A DNA stretch of 64,000 bases from Clostridia bacterium UC5.1-1E11 (GTDB taxonomy: Bacteria > Bacillota > Clostridia > Oscillospirales > Acutalibacteraceae): assembly GCA_001305115.1 (NCBI GenBank), contig BCAA01000001.1, forward strand, positions 299,298-363,297, written 5' to 3'. The position numbers were made by a program, and so were the translations under genes. Numbering within the stretch: position 1 is the first letter of the stretch; every line of letters starts with the position of its first letter. Positions 45,862 to 55,713 of the stretch are shown one piece after another. The notes below the pieces were generated by a model. That model saw nothing but the letters and a program-made list of their open reading frames with translations, was not told the origin of the DNA and ran no database searches.

Positions 45862-46554
45862 TTATAACAACCCCAAAAGCTGATAGGGAAGTTCTGCCAA
45901 CCACATAACTCCATTGTAACAGATATTTTGTAGGAATCCGATGGGCCCATCCAACAACCCCGTAAAAAGGACCAGCATCAGAATCATCATAATCATATTT
46001 TGATACCGGTAATAACTGTAAAGCGCCCGATCCGAGAGAAATGCACCCACAATCCGTGATCCATCGAGCGGGGGAATGGGCAACAGATTGAACACCGCCA
46101 ACCCAACGTTGATGATAATATAATACTGAAAGAAAACCCATACAAAAGTCGGTGCACCAAAATTGGTCGCCAGCAAGACACCGATATAAATCAAAGCGCC
46201 AATCAAGGAAGCCAGCAAATTGGATATTGGACCTGCCAACGCTGTGATCGCCATTCCACGTTTGGGATTCTTAAAATTATTTGGATTCACTGGAACAGGC
46301 TTTGCCCAACCAAAACCAAAAAGCAACAGGAACAACGCGCCCATTGGGTCAACACTCGCAATCGGGTTAAACGTCAAACGCCCCTGATATTTTGCTGTAT
46401 TGTCGCCAAGCTTATAAGCCACCCATCCATGGGCAAATTCGTGCAGAGGTAAAATACAGAAGATGACGAACAATACCGCCACAATCTGCATTAAGATGCT
46501 CATAAAGTCAACGGAACCTCCGCTGAACAACGAGCGAATGACACTAAACAGCAT
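45862..46554 (-). CDS. M50-family site-2-type metalloprotease
   Basis: A 230-residue membrane protein with about five hydrophobic segments. The HExxH motif is in LPLHEFAHGWVAYKLG and the second metal motif in NLLPIPPLDGSRI. This is the YwhC-like clade of site-2 proteases, often next to scpA in Firmicutes. A substrate is not known. It starts 12 bases before scpA. Confidence 0.9.
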   Translation of the reverse strand: MLFSVIRSLFSGGSVDFMSILMQIVAVLFVIFCILPLHEFAHGWVAYKLGDNTAKYQGRLTFNPIASVDPMGALFLLLFGFGWAKPVPVNPNNFKNPKRGMAITALAGPISNLLASLIGALIYIGVLLATNFGAPTFVWVFFQYYIIINVGLAVFNLLPIPPLDGSRIVGAFLSDRALYSYYRYQNMIMMILMLVLFTGLLDGPIGFLQNICYNGVMWLAELPYQLLGLL

Positions 46555-46853
46555 AAAAACACGCTCCCTTTTTCCATTGTAGCTCCGCCCAGCGGAAAAC
46601 CAACATTCAAACCGTGATTTCCAGTTTCATCGCCAAACAACGATGCATCTAATTAAAACCCTGTGATTCCCTCCGCAGGGCCCCTACCCTTCTCTGTACA
46701 GAAAAGTATTGGTTTAAAAAGGACCTACCCGCAGGCATCACATTTTTGTCGTTTCATTATAATACGTTTGGCCGCAAAATACAAGATATGGGTGGTTGAC
46801 ACGCAATTTTGTGGAAATGTTTGCCGTTTTGCGAAATATTCTTGCGAAAAAGC
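46555..46853. other. Intergenic region between the M50 gene and rpmB
   Basis: No gene is visible in these 299 bases. They separate divergent transcription units: the minus-strand scpAB/M50 operon and rpmB. The rpmB promoter lies at its right end. Confidence 0.5.
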
Positions 46854-46882
46854 TTGCAATTGCCAGAGGAATCTGCTAGAAT
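46854..46882 (+). promoter_or_regulatory. Sigma-A promoter of rpmB
   Basis: TTGCAA (46854-46859), a 17-base spacer and TAGAAT (46877-46882) lie 46 bases before the rpmB start codon. A strong AAAGGAGGTGCAG ribosome site follows. Confidence 0.7.
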
Positions 46883-46928
46883 ACTACTGTTACAAATTTG
46901 ATGAGCCCGTTAAAGGAGGTGCAGACTC

Positions 46929-47117
46929 ATGGCAAAATGTGATGTTTGTGGCAAGGATATTGCTTTCGGTATCAAGGTTTCTCATTCTCACAGACGTGCG
47001 AACAGAACTTGGAAGCCCAACATTCGTCGTGTGAAGGCGATTGTAAATGGCAGCCCCAAGCGTATTTACGCCTGCACCCGTTGCTTGCGTTCCGGCAAGG
47101 TTACCCGTGCCGTCTAA
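46929..47117 (+). CDS. rpmB: 50S ribosomal protein L28
   Basis: A 62-residue protein beginning MAKCDVCGKDIAFG with the RRANRTWKPNIRRV core and a late CTRCLRSGKV. Two CxxC pairs suggest the zinc-binding form. AAAGGAGGTGCAGACTC provides a strong ribosome site, and the gene is monocistronic with its own promoter and terminator. Confidence 0.95.
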   Translation: MAKCDVCGKDIAFGIKVSHSHRRANRTWKPNIRRVKAIVNGSPKRIYACTRCLRSGKVTRAV

Positions 47118-47134
47118 ACTGAACAAAGAAGCTT

Positions 47135-47163
47135 AAAGGAGTCCAGAGGTGGACTCCTTTTTT
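47135..47163 (+). terminator. Terminator of rpmB
   Basis: AAAGGAGTCC pairs with GGACTCCTTT around a 6-base loop, followed by a T run. Confidence 0.85.
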
Positions 47164-47185
47164 CGTTTTCTATCAGTTGCATAGA

Positions 47186-47224
47186 GAGGCCGTGGAAACA
47201 TCGTTCGGATGTTTCCACGGCCTC
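47186..47224. terminator. Second strong hairpin between rpmB and plsY
   Basis: A perfect 17-bp stem (GAGGCCGTGGAAACATC with GATGTTTCCACGGCCTC) with loop GTTCG is followed by CTTTGATT on the plus side. It may back up the rpmB terminator or end the minus-strand plsY transcript. Confidence 0.6.
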
Positions 47225-47263
47225 TTTGATTCTTCATTTTGTTATGTAGAGATTGCAAAGCCG

Positions 47264-47971
47264 TCAATGCTTTTTCACACTGAGCTTCTTTTCTGTACCT
47301 GCACGCAAACGTGCAATGTTTTCATGATGCTTCCATACCAGCAGCCCTCCCAAGAAGAATGCTGCTACCATGCTCAAAACACAGTACGTCGGGCTGCCAA
47401 TCTGAAACATGCGGAGGTCCACAAGATAGTTGAATAGAAACGTACAGATCGGGAACGCAATTCCTGCACTGATAGAACCTGCTGAGACGATTCTTGTCAA
47501 CAACACCACTAAAATAAACACAACAATTACAAACACAAAACTACGCCAATCGATCAGCAGAATAATCGCCCAGCTGGTTAAAACACCCTTTCCTCCCTTA
47601 AATCCAAAGAACACTGGAAAATCATGTCCCAACACGCAAAAAATTCCTGCCAAGTAGGCGCCATACTGTACAAACTCCCATGTGGACACTCCCGCTAATG
47701 GATATGCTGCGGCAAAATATTGAAAGAGCAACTTTCCAATAAAGACCGCCAACACACCTTTGACAAAGTCAAAGACAAAAGTACATGCCGCGGCCTTCGC
47801 CCCTACTGACCGAAGAACATTGGTTGTGCCAGCATTTCCGCTTCCCATCTTTCGAATATCCTGATGGCTGAACAGTTTGGTAAAAATGATGGAAGAGCTG
47901 ACACTACCCAGCAAATAGGCAATCACCATTGTCAAAAGTGCCGGCAAAACAGCGCTCATGAAAAGATTCAT
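47264..47971 (-). CDS. plsY: Acyl-phosphate glycerol-3-phosphate acyltransferase
   Basis: A 235-residue membrane protein with several hydrophobic helices. It has the PlsY motifs GSGNAGTTNVLRSVG, LGHDFPVFFGFKGGKGV and a late AGSISAGIAFP. It transfers the acyl group from acyl-phosphate to glycerol-3-phosphate at the start of phospholipid synthesis. It lies 23 bases after der on the same strand. Confidence 0.95.
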   Translation of the reverse strand: MNLFMSAVLPALLTMVIAYLLGSVSSSIIFTKLFSHQDIRKMGSGNAGTTNVLRSVGAKAAACTFVFDFVKGVLAVFIGKLLFQYFAAAYPLAGVSTWEFVQYGAYLAGIFCVLGHDFPVFFGFKGGKGVLTSWAIILLIDWRSFVFVIVVFILVVLLTRIVSAGSISAGIAFPICTFLFNYLVDLRMFQIGSPTYCVLSMVAAFFLGGLLVWKHHENIARLRAGTEKKLSVKKH

Positions 47972-47994
47972 GGATCGTCCCTCCTACAAAATCG

Positions 47995-49326
47995 TTAAAC
48001 AGATGATTTATCGCCGCGCTCGCGGACAATGAAGCGCACCGGAGTGCCCTCCAAACCAAACGTTTCACGGATTCGGTTTTCCAAATATCTCTGATAGGAG
48101 AAATGGAACAACTCCGCCGAGTTCACAAAACATACAAATGTCGGCGGCTTTGTAGAAGCCTGGGTCATATAATAGATCTTTAATCGTTTGCCCTTATCTG
48201 TAGGAGGCTGTACGCGTGCCGTAGCTTGTGCTAACACGTCATTGAGCATCCCCGTCGCTATCCGCATAGCATTGGAATTGGCTACATGTTTAATCAGCTC
48301 GAATAGACGATCGATGCGCTGCCCTGTCTTTGCCGATAAAAATAGAAACGGCGCGTAAGACATAAAGGAGAAATCTTCCTCTAACTTTTTGCGGTAAGCC
48401 GTCATAGTGTTGCCGTCCTTCTCCACTGCATCCCACTTATTGACGGCAATGACGCATCCCTTTCCAGCCTCGTGAGCCAATCCTGCGACCTTTGAATCCT
48501 GATCGGTGAACCCTACCGTTGCATCAATCATAATCACACAGACGTCTGCGCGTTCGATCGCCATCTGTGCACGAATCACACTGTATTTTTCAATGGAATC
48601 ATCCACCTTATTGCGGCGGCGTAGCCCTGCTGTATCGATCAGAATAAAATGCCCATAAGCATTTTCCACTTCAGTATCAATAGCGTCGCGCGTTGTCCCA
48701 GCGATGTCGGAAACAATACAGCGATTTTCCCCGGAAATCCGATTCACAAGAGAACTTTTTCCCACATTTGGCTTCCCGATGATCGCCACACGGATCAGTT
48801 CGCCTTCCTCTTCTCTTCCATCCTCTTCTGGAAGATACTCGATCACACGATCCAACAGATCTCCGGTCCCGTGCCCATGTACCGAAGAAACTTGCACGGG
48901 GTCCCCCAGACCAAGATTGTAAAACTCATAAAAATCGGCCGGAGGCTCTCCAACCGAATCACACTTGTTGACGCAAAGGACCACCGGACGGCCGCTTTTG
49001 AGGAGCATCGCTGCGATGTCGGCATCCGTCGCCACCAAGCCGGAACGAATGTCCGTCACCAAAACGATCACATCGGCCGCATCAATGGCCAACTGCGCCT
49101 GTGCGCGCATCTGAGACAGGATTACGTCATTCGCACTCGGCTCAATTCCTCCGGTATCCACCAGAGAAAATTTACGCCCTTCCCACTCGCAGTCTCCATA
49201 AATTCGGTCGCGTGTGACTCCCGGCGTATCATCCACAATCGACAAACGCTGACCAATCAACTTATTAAACAAGGTCGATTTACCGACATTGGGCCTGCCG
49301 ACAATCGCCACAACTGGCTTAGCCAT
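47995..49326 (-). CDS. der: GTPase Der (EngA)
   Basis: A 443-residue protein with two G domains, each with a P-loop (GRPNVGKSTLFNKLIG and GKPNVGKSSLVNRISG), a DTPGVTRDR switch, DTAGLRR, and NKCD / NKWD specificity motifs. A C-terminal KH-like domain follows. It is essential for 50S subunit assembly. Its end is 23 bases from plsY, and its start overlaps the DUF512 gene by 8 bases. Confidence 0.97.
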   Translation of the reverse strand: MAKPVVAIVGRPNVGKSTLFNKLIGQRLSIVDDTPGVTRDRIYGDCEWEGRKFSLVDTGGIEPSANDVILSQMRAQAQLAIDAADVIVLVTDIRSGLVATDADIAAMLLKSGRPVVLCVNKCDSVGEPPADFYEFYNLGLGDPVQVSSVHGHGTGDLLDRVIEYLPEEDGREEEGELIRVAIIGKPNVGKSSLVNRISGENRCIVSDIAGTTRDAIDTEVENAYGHFILIDTAGLRRRNKVDDSIEKYSVIRAQMAIERADVCVIMIDATVGFTDQDSKVAGLAHEAGKGCVIAVNKWDAVEKDGNTMTAYRKKLEEDFSFMSYAPFLFLSAKTGQRIDRLFELIKHVANSNAMRIATGMLNDVLAQATARVQPPTDKGKRLKIYYMTQASTKPPTFVCFVNSAELFHFSYQRYLENRIRETFGLEGTPVRFIVRERGDKSSV

Positions 49327-50635
49327 TTTCTTCCCTCCCTGTCACCGCATCCAACAGCGCATAACCGTCGTTTGGTACGGTGATGATTTGAATCTGTAAC
49401 GCCTCCGACAGCTCTGCTAAAGAAACATCGTCTAAAAAAATGTCCCCTTCTCTGCGGAGCATCACATCGGGCAACAGCAGTGCGTCGCCCAGGTTCCGGC
49501 CTTGAAGCTGCTTGAGGAGGTCTCCGCCTGTCACAAGACCTGCTACGGTAATAGTATCCCCAAAAAAGTGATTTACAATGGGTACCACATCGCATGTTAA
49601 ATTATGACATCTTTGCCGCAGTTCGTCAAGCAATGTATCCAAGAAAGGATGCGCTGCCACACCGGTAGCCAAAGTGACCTTTCGGGGATTTTCTAGCGGA
49701 ACAAAATCCTCTAGCGCATCTAAAAATTCCTGCCGTAAACTCGCCATCAACCCCACGCCATTTTCCAACTGGTCGAAGTCCCCGTAGAAGGGTGCAGCTG
49801 GAATCGGCAATTGCGCTTTTAGATAAAACTCATCTGCGGCATAACAGATACGTTGGCCATATTCCTTTTCGCAGTGATCTCCCCAGCGCTCCAATTGCCG
49901 TACAACCGCCAGAGCTGTCTCCGGATCGTATCCGATTAAGGGATACAACCCTTGACGGTGTTTGGTGAGCCCTATTGGAACAACCGCCACACTTTGGACC
50001 GACGGCCATAAACCCGTCAAGTCCCGCAACGTTCGTTCCAGTTCTTCCCCATCGTTGATGTCCCGGCACAGCACAATCTGACAGTTCAGCTTAATTCCCG
50101 CCTTTGCAAAACGGTACAGAATGTCTAAGGACTTCCCTGCAAAGCGGTTTCCCATCATTTTGACGCGCAACTCTGGGTTGGTTGTATGTACAGAGATATT
50201 GATCGGGCTGATATGCATCTTGATAATGCGGTCTACCTCACGTTCCTTCAAATTCGTCAACGTTACATAGTTTCCAAACAAGAACGACAGACGCGAATCA
50301 TCATCCTTGAAGTAAAGGCTTTTTCGCATCCCTTTGGGCAACTGGTCGATAAAGCAGAAAATACATCGGTTGGTACAAGAATGCTGCTGGTCCATCAAAT
50401 ATGTTTCAAATTCCAACCCGATGGATTCATATTGTCCTTTTCGAATTTGAATGGTCCGTTCTTCCCCAATCTCATTCTGCAAAACAATCGACAAATGCCG
50501 GTCCGTCTCATAAAACCGATAATCCAAAATATCACATATCTCATTGCCATTGATAGAGACAAGGGTTTCCCCCGGCTGAATCCCAGCATGCCGGGCAGGG
50601 CTGTTTGCCTCCACCGCCAGAATTTTTACAGGCAT
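49319..50635 (-). CDS. DUF512 radical-SAM-like protein with PDZ domain
   Basis: A 438-residue protein. A PDZ-type domain opens it (NSPARHAGIQPGETLVSING). A CxxxCxxC motif (CTNRCIFCFIDQLPKGM) follows near residues 80-95 and suggests an Fe-S cluster and radical chemistry. The DUF512 C-terminus includes TGVAAHPFLDTLLDEL and FGDTITVAGLVTGGDLL. It is always found beside der in Clostridia, but the substrate is unknown. Confidence 0.85.
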   Translation of the reverse strand: MPVKILAVEANSPARHAGIQPGETLVSINGNEICDILDYRFYETDRHLSIVLQNEIGEERTIQIRKGQYESIGLEFETYLMDQQHSCTNRCIFCFIDQLPKGMRKSLYFKDDDSRLSFLFGNYVTLTNLKEREVDRIIKMHISPINISVHTTNPELRVKMMGNRFAGKSLDILYRFAKAGIKLNCQIVLCRDINDGEELERTLRDLTGLWPSVQSVAVVPIGLTKHRQGLYPLIGYDPETALAVVRQLERWGDHCEKEYGQRICYAADEFYLKAQLPIPAAPFYGDFDQLENGVGLMASLRQEFLDALEDFVPLENPRKVTLATGVAAHPFLDTLLDELRQRCHNLTCDVVPIVNHFFGDTITVAGLVTGGDLLKQLQGRNLGDALLLPDVMLRREGDIFLDDVSLAELSEALQIQIITVPNDGYALLDAVTGREENG

Positions 50636-50663
50636 GTTCTCCCCCCTGTTCAGAGCAAAATAA

Positions 50664-50687
50664 TAGAGAAGGATTTCTCCTTCTCTA
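50664..50687 (-). terminator. Terminator of yceD-rpmF
   Basis: TAGAGAAGGA pairs with TCCTTCTCTA around a TTTC loop; on the minus strand a TTATTTTG tract follows. It lies 19 bases after the rpmF stop. Confidence 0.7.
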
Positions 50688-50706
50688 TCCTTCGGAAATC
50701 AAAAAA

Positions 50707-50898
50707 TCAGGCTTCCTTCTTGATGACTTCTCTGCCGTTGTAAAAACCGCAGTTGTCGCACACTCTGTGAGGCGCCTTGTACTCCCCGCACTTCGGGCAT
50801 TTCATCAGTGCAGGAGCGTCGAGCTTCCACACATTGGAACGTCTCTTATTCTGTCTTGCGCTGGATACTTTCCGCTTTGGTACCGCCATGGTCAGCAC
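50707..50898 (-). CDS. rpmF: 50S ribosomal protein L32
   Basis: A 63-residue protein starting [20 protein letters not shown] (here in the form [20 protein letters not shown], with the true start probably three codons in, at 50889). It has the zinc motif [20 protein letters not shown]. It is translated with yceD from one transcript. Confidence 0.95.
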   Translation of the reverse strand: MLTMAVPKRKVSSARQNKRRSNVWKLDAPALMKCPKCGEYKAPHRVCDNCGFYNGREVIKKEA

Positions 50899-50912
50899 CT
50901 CCTTATAAAAGC

Positions 50913-51413
50913 TTAGCTATCTATCAGTTGTTTAAGGACCTCCATACGGGGGTCAATCTGATGTGTTTGACAATTGCATGCGCCTTCATTCAGATTCTTT
51001 CCACATTGCGGACATAAACCCTTGCAATCCTCTTTACAAAGGAACTTTGTCGGAAGCTCCAACAAAATATCCGCCCGGACTAGTTCGTCCAAGTCCAACT
51101 TATAATCACTCACCTGAATGTATTCGCCACTGTCCTCTTCATTTTCCAAGGACAACACCAGCACATGCGAAAAAGGATAGTTATATGGCCGTTCTACTTG
51201 GACTGCACACCGGTCGCAAGGAATTGAAAACTGAAATTTCGCCTTCACATCCAACTGCACAAGTCCCGCGCGGTTCTCAACCTTTCCCTCAACCTCAACC
51301 GGCGCAACAAATGGATAAGCGCCGTTTATATTGACGGATGATAGATCGATTGAGCCACAAAACGAACGACTGGCACCCTCCTGTAAAAACACGTCTTCGA
51401 GTTCAAGAAGCAT
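50913..51413 (-). CDS. YceD/DUF177 protein
   Basis: A 166-residue DUF177 protein. It has [33 protein letters not shown], then [20 protein letters not shown], and a final [19 protein letters not shown] cysteine cluster that is usual in Firmicutes. It is commonly encoded directly before rpmF and linked to ribosome or fatty-acid expression control. It ends 15 bases before rpmF. Confidence 0.9.
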   Translation of the reverse strand: MLLELEDVFLQEGASRSFCGSIDLSSVNINGAYPFVAPVEVEGKVENRAGLVQLDVKAKFQFSIPCDRCAVQVERPYNYPFSHVLVLSLENEEDSGEYIQVSDYKLDLDELVRADILLELPTKFLCKEDCKGLCPQCGKNLNEGACNCQTHQIDPRMEVLKQLIDS

Positions 51414-51518
51414 TTTTCACACCTCGGCGCTACATTAGCTTATTATATAGGTTCCTCTACGCTTTGTCAATACAATTTATAGGTAAAAATTTGAAATATC
51501 CACAAAATATACGCAAAG

Positions 51519-51551
51519 ATGCCGCCGGTACCGTAAAAGCACCGGCGGTAT
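51519..51551 (-). terminator. Terminator-like hairpin after the P-loop gene
   Basis: ATGCCGCCGGT pairs with ACCGGCGGTAT around an 11-base loop. It lies 18 bases after the stop of the minus-strand P-loop gene. Confidence 0.6.
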
Positions 51552-51568
51552 CGCATACATCAAACGGT

Positions 51569-51985
51569 TTAAATCTGCGTTGCGAGGTTTTCAATTCCCT
51601 CTGGAAGTTCACCCTTATCCGCAGAAACCAACAGGATGATGTTGACCTCGTCTTCCTTGGAAAGCTTGTTCATACGGCCAACAAACTCCTCCAGCGCTTT
51701 CATATCCTGGCCAATGATCTTCAATGTGGAATCCACAAAAATATCGGTCACGTCGTAATTACCAGCACAGATTCCGCTGATAAAGCCTGCCAACGCTTCC
51801 ATCCCACAGATGTTGTAACTGTCGCTGTCCACCAGACGCGCCTGATGGGAGATGTCATAAGTCAGCTTCAAACCTTTTTCAATGACGACGACGTTTCCGT
51901 CAGAAGTCTTAACCGCTTCATTTGCGCGCTCAATCAATTTTTTTGTTTTGCCGGAACCTTTTTTACCTACGATTAGAGTAACCAT
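51569..51985 (-). CDS. Small P-loop ATPase-like protein
   Basis: A 138-residue protein starting at 51985 with MVTLIVGKKGSGKTKKLIER, a Walker A motif (GKKGSGKT, residues 7-14). A later hydrophobic strand ending in Asp (DIFVDSTLKI) may serve as Walker B. It is conserved beside pgi in Ruminococcaceae. The function is not known. GGGGGAG precedes the start. Confidence 0.75.
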   Translation of the reverse strand: MVTLIVGKKGSGKTKKLIERANEAVKTSDGNVVVIEKGLKLTYDISHQARLVDSDSYNICGMEALAGFISGICAGNYDVTDIFVDSTLKIIGQDMKALEEFVGRMNKLSKEDEVNIILLVSADKGELPEGIENLATQI

Positions 51986-52040
51986 TGAAACTCCCCCTGT
52001 ATGATAGTATTTCCGCGTTCCGCGGATAAAATCGCCAGAA

Positions 52041-53380
52041 TTATTTGTGGAGTCTTGCCTCCAGAGCTTCCTTCTGTGCCTCATAACCGGGTTTTCCAAG
52101 AAGAGCAAACATGTTCTTTTTATAGCTCTCTACGCCGGGCTGATCAAACGGATTGACTCCCAACAGATAACCGGAGATGGCACACGCTTTTTCGAAGAAA
52201 TAGATAAGTGAACCCAAGGACTCTTCGGAGAAATCCGGTACATGTAGCACAACGTTCGGAACACCGCCGTCCGTATGTGCTAAGACCGTGCCCTCAAAGG
52301 CCTTTTCATTGACATAAGACATGCTCTTGCCTTCCAAGAAGTTTAGGCCGTCCACATTTTCAGGATCGTTGCCGATGTAAAGTTCTTGCTTTGCTTTGTC
52401 AAACAGAACAACCGTCTCAAAGAGGGAGCGGCGGCCCTGCTGAATGTATTGCCCCATGGAATGCAGGTCTGTAGAGAACACCACGGATGCCGGGAACAAG
52501 CCTTTATTATCCTTGCCTTCACTCTCGCCATAGAGCTGCTTCCACCACTCGCACATCATCGTATAGCAGGGTTCATAGCTGACGAGGATTTCGATCTCCT
52601 TCCCCTTGCGATAGAGCATATTGCGCAGAGCAGCATAAAGATAGCAGGGATTCGTGAACATATCGGGATTGTTGTACTCCTGCTGTGCCTTTGCAGCGCC
52701 AGCCATCAGCGCATCAATATCCGCGCCGCTGACGGCGATGGGCAGCAGGCCAACAGCTGTCAGAACTGAGTAACGTCCACCAACGTCGTCCGGGACTACA
52801 AAGGTTTCGTAACCTTCTTTGGTCGCAAGCTGCTTGAGCGTACCGCGCGCCTTATCGGTTGTGCAGTAAATGCGCTTTTTCGCCTCTTCTTTGCCGTACT
52901 TCTTCTCCAGGAACTCACGCAACACGCGGAATGCGATGGCGGGTTCTGTCGTTGTACCGGACTTGGAGATCATGTTGATGGAGACGTCCTTTCCTTCACA
53001 GATCGCCAGCAACTCGCTCAACGCGGTAGAGCTGATGCTATTTCCTGTGAAGTAAATGTCGGGCGTATCCTTCTTCATGTTGTTGTAATTGGGCGATTTT
53101 AAAAACTCAATGGCTGCGCGCGCGCAAGATAGGAACCTCCGATGCCGATGACAATGAACACCTGCGAATCCGACTGAATTCTTTTGGCCGCCTCTTTGAT
53201 GCGGGCAAATTCTTCTTTATCGTAATTGGTCGGGAGATCCACCCACCCGATAAAATCGTTGCCGAGGCCAGTGCCACTGTGAAGCATTTCGTGCGCAAGC
53301 TTTACCTGCGGCGCGAGCGCCTTATATTCATTTTCACCAACAAACCCGGACAGATGTTGTGTATCAACTCTGACAGACAT
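52041..53380 (-). CDS. pgi: Glucose-6-phosphate isomerase, one frameshift
   Basis: Repaired length is about 446 residues, the normal size for this branch. It has [20 protein letters not shown] after repair, [40 protein letters not shown] and a late [18 protein letters not shown]. The break is near 53120, where CTTGCGCGC should read CTTGGCGCGC (one G missing). It interconverts glucose-6-phosphate and fructose-6-phosphate. The start at 53380 follows AGGAGG. Confidence 0.9.
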
Positions 53381-53420
53381 ATGAAATCCTCCTAAATATT
53401 GCAATCTTGGGTATGTTGTT

Positions 53421-53449
53421 ATTTTACAATAGTTTGTCCATATTTGCAA
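53421..53449 (-). promoter_or_regulatory. Sigma-A promoter of pgi
   Basis: On the minus strand TTGCAA (53449-53444), a 17-base spacer and TAAAAT (53426-53421) lie 40 bases before the start codon. Confidence 0.65.
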
Positions 53450-53535
53450 GGGAAGGCACATATTTTATAATTAAATAATTTGTGAATCCTGCTTGCTTGT
53501 GCATTTTGTGTATTTTTGACGGGCGGCAAAGAGAG

Positions 53536-53560
53536 CCGTGCCCTTTTTCAAAGGGCACGG
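53536..53560 (-). terminator. Hairpin after the second carboxypeptidase gene
   Basis: CCGTGCCCTTT pairs with AAAGGGCACGG around a 3-base loop, 12 bases past the stop of the minus-strand gene. It lacks a clear T run, so termination is likely but not certain. Confidence 0.5.
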
Positions 53561-53572
53561 TCTTGCCGATGG

Positions 53573-54721
53573 TCACATGGACACAAGCTGCCGGAACAAA
53601 AGTTGAAAAACAGAGGAAAAGGTAATCTCCGGGATGGAAGTCTTAGCAAGAATGTTATATTCCTTGAGGATTTCGCCATCCAAAGTGCAGGTGACTTTCC
53701 CCAAAACTTGCCCTTCTTCAACCGGTGCCGTCAAGTTTTCTCCCACTGTCACCTGGTACTGAATCTCCGTATCCTTCCCCTTGGGAATTAATAGAACCCC
53801 ATCCGTTGTGACCGTGGTCTCCACTTGATCGGACATGCCATTCAAAACCGGAATGGGAGCCACCGCTTCCGGCGGCACCTGAGGCGTAGCGACCGACCAG
53901 TTGGCGAACCCATAATCCAATAGGGTTGAAGCAGCGGAAAAGCGATCTTTGGTGTTTGCAGCGCCCAAAACCACGGCAATCAACTGGACCCCATCGCGCT
54001 CTGCGGTGGCACTGATACAGCTTCCTGCTTGCCCTGTTGTACCCGTTTTCAGCCCGGTAATCCCCTTATAGGATTTAATGAGTTTATTGGTATTGACCAA
54101 CTGTGTCTGGCCATCGCGGACATAGTCGATCCAAATCATTGTATAATCAAAGATTTTCTTATGTTTCATCAATTCCCGTGACATAACCGCGACATCATAG
54201 GCAGAGGTTAAATGTCCTTCCTCGTCCAAACCGTTGCAGTTTTTAAACGTCGTATCCGCCATCCCCAGCTCCTGCGCTTTTTCGTTCATCTGCCGCAGAA
54301 AATCTTCCTCACTGCCGGCAACGTATTCTGCCAAAGCCACAGCGGCATCATTTGCGCTCGCCACTACAGTCGCTTTGAGCATGTCGTCTACAGACATGGT
54401 CTCCCCTTCTTTGAGCCAAATATCTGATCCTCCCATCGAAGCAGCATGAGCACTTGTCGTCACTGTATCGGTCAAAGAAATCTTCCCCGCATCCAGGGCT
54501 TCCATCACCAGCAACAATGTCATGACCTTTGTGATCGATGCACAAGGGCGTTTTTCGTGTGGGTTCTTCTCGTATAGCACTCTTCCTGTCTGCGCTTCCA
54601 TCAGGACAGCAGCAGGCGCTTTGACCTCTTCTTCTGAAAGTGCAGATGCAGCGCGCATCGGAACGGACAATCCGATCAGCAGAACGGCCAGCAGCCCTGC
54701 TGCAATTCGTTTGCCTTTCAT
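53573..54721 (-). CDS. D-alanyl-D-alanine carboxypeptidase (DacF-like), second copy
   Basis: A 382-residue secreted protein from ATG 54721 (GGAGGG upstream). It has a signal peptide (KRIAAGLLAVLLIGLSVPMR), the active-site SxxK in CASITKVMTLLL, SxN in VVASANDAAV and KTG in GLKTGTTGQAGSC. The C-terminal beta-rich PBP5-type domain ends near residue 340. It trims D-Ala from peptidoglycan. It is related to 42214-43383 but not a close duplicate. Confidence 0.9.
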   Translation of the reverse strand: MKGKRIAAGLLAVLLIGLSVPMRAASALSEEEVKAPAAVLMEAQTGRVLYEKNPHEKRPCASITKVMTLLLVMEALDAGKISLTDTVTTSAHAASMGGSDIWLKEGETMSVDDMLKATVVASANDAAVALAEYVAGSEEDFLRQMNEKAQELGMADTTFKNCNGLDEEGHLTSAYDVAVMSRELMKHKKIFDYTMIWIDYVRDGQTQLVNTNKLIKSYKGITGLKTGTTGQAGSCISATAERDGVQLIAVVLGAANTKDRFSAASTLLDYGFANWSVATPQVPPEAVAPIPVLNGMSDQVETTVTTDGVLLIPKGKDTEIQYQVTVGENLTAPVEEGQVLGKVTCTLDGEILKEYNILAKTSIPEITFSSVFQLLFRQLVSM

Positions 54722-54883
54722 TTGTGTAATCTCCCTCCTCGTTCTGCTCCCGGAGCGGAGGCTGTACAGCTGCCCTCTTGGCATCCGGGAATCCAAACCC
54801 GTCCGAATAGACTTGTTCGGTCTTCCCTAATTCTTATGCCGTCCAATGCGGGATTATCGCAATATCTGCTCTGAAAATCAAAA

Positions 54884-54927
54884 AGTTCCTGTGCAGAAGG
54901 ATGACATCCCCTTCATACACAGGAACT
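54884..54927 (-). terminator. Terminator of hisF
   Basis: AGTTCCTGTG pairs with CACAGGAACT, with an inner GAAGG/CCTTC stem. On the minus strand a TTTTTGATTTTC tail follows. It lies 16 bases after the hisF stop. Confidence 0.8.
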
Positions 54928-54942
54928 CAAATGCCAAATAAC

Positions 54943-55701
54943 TCACTGGCGTACAGAAATCCCTCGCCCGGCAAGATACCCTTTCAATTCCGGAATCGTG
55001 ATCTCTCCAAAGTGGAACAGCGAAGCCGCCAATACTGCATCCGCCTGCCCTTGGGTAAAGGCATCATAAAAATGCTCCATTTTCCCTGCACCTCCAGAGG
55101 CGATCACCGGCACATGAACACATTCCGAAACCGCTCGTGTCAATTCCAAATCATAGCCGTTCTTGACGCCATCACAGTCCATGCTGGTGAGTAAAATCTC
55201 TCCTGCCCCCAACCGAACCGCCTTCTGCGCCCATTCTATGGCATCCAATCCGGTATCCACCCGGCCGCCATTCAAATAGACCGTCCAGCCGCCTTCCGAA
55301 CGGCGCTTCGCATCGATTGCACACACCACACACTGGCTCCCAAATTTATCGGCTGCCTCCTGAATCAAAGCAGGGTTTCGGATAGCTGCCGAATTGACGG
55401 ACACTTTATCTGCGCCGGCACGCAACAAAGCGTTGAAATCGTCCACGGAACGGATTCCTCCTCCTACTGTAAAGGGAATAAAGATGCTATCCGCTACCTG
55501 TGACACTATGTCCAGAATAATGTTGCGCGCCTGCGCCGAAGCAGTGATGTCCAGAAAGACCAGCTCGTCCGCTCCCTGTGCATCATATATCTTTGCCGCT
55601 TCCACCGGGTCCCCAGCATCGCGCAGATTGACGAAATTGGTCCCCTTGACCACTCTCCCATTGTTGACATCTAGGCAGGGAATGATTCTCTTGGCGTACA
55701 T
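54943..55701 (-). CDS. hisF: Imidazole glycerol phosphate synthase, HisF subunit
   Basis: A 252-residue TIM barrel. It starts at ATG 55701 (GGAGG spaced 7 bases before); an ATG at 55707 is too close to the ribosome site. Motifs are [20 protein letters not shown] with the catalytic Asp, [26 protein letters not shown] and [16 protein letters not shown], with a final [13 protein letters not shown]. It cyclises the imidazole ring using ammonia delivered by HisH. Confidence 0.95.
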   Translation of the reverse strand: MYAKRIIPCLDVNNGRVVKGTNFVNLRDAGDPVEAAKIYDAQGADELVFLDITASAQARNIILDIVSQVADSIFIPFTVGGGIRSVDDFNALLRAGADKVSVNSAAIRNPALIQEAADKFGSQCVVCAIDAKRRSEGGWTVYLNGGRVDTGLDAIEWAQKAVRLGAGEILLTSMDCDGVKNGYDLELTRAVSECVHVPVIASGGAGKMEHFYDAFTQGQADAVLAASLFHFGEITIPELKGYLAGRGISVRQ

Positions 55702-55713
55702 ATCCATTCCTCC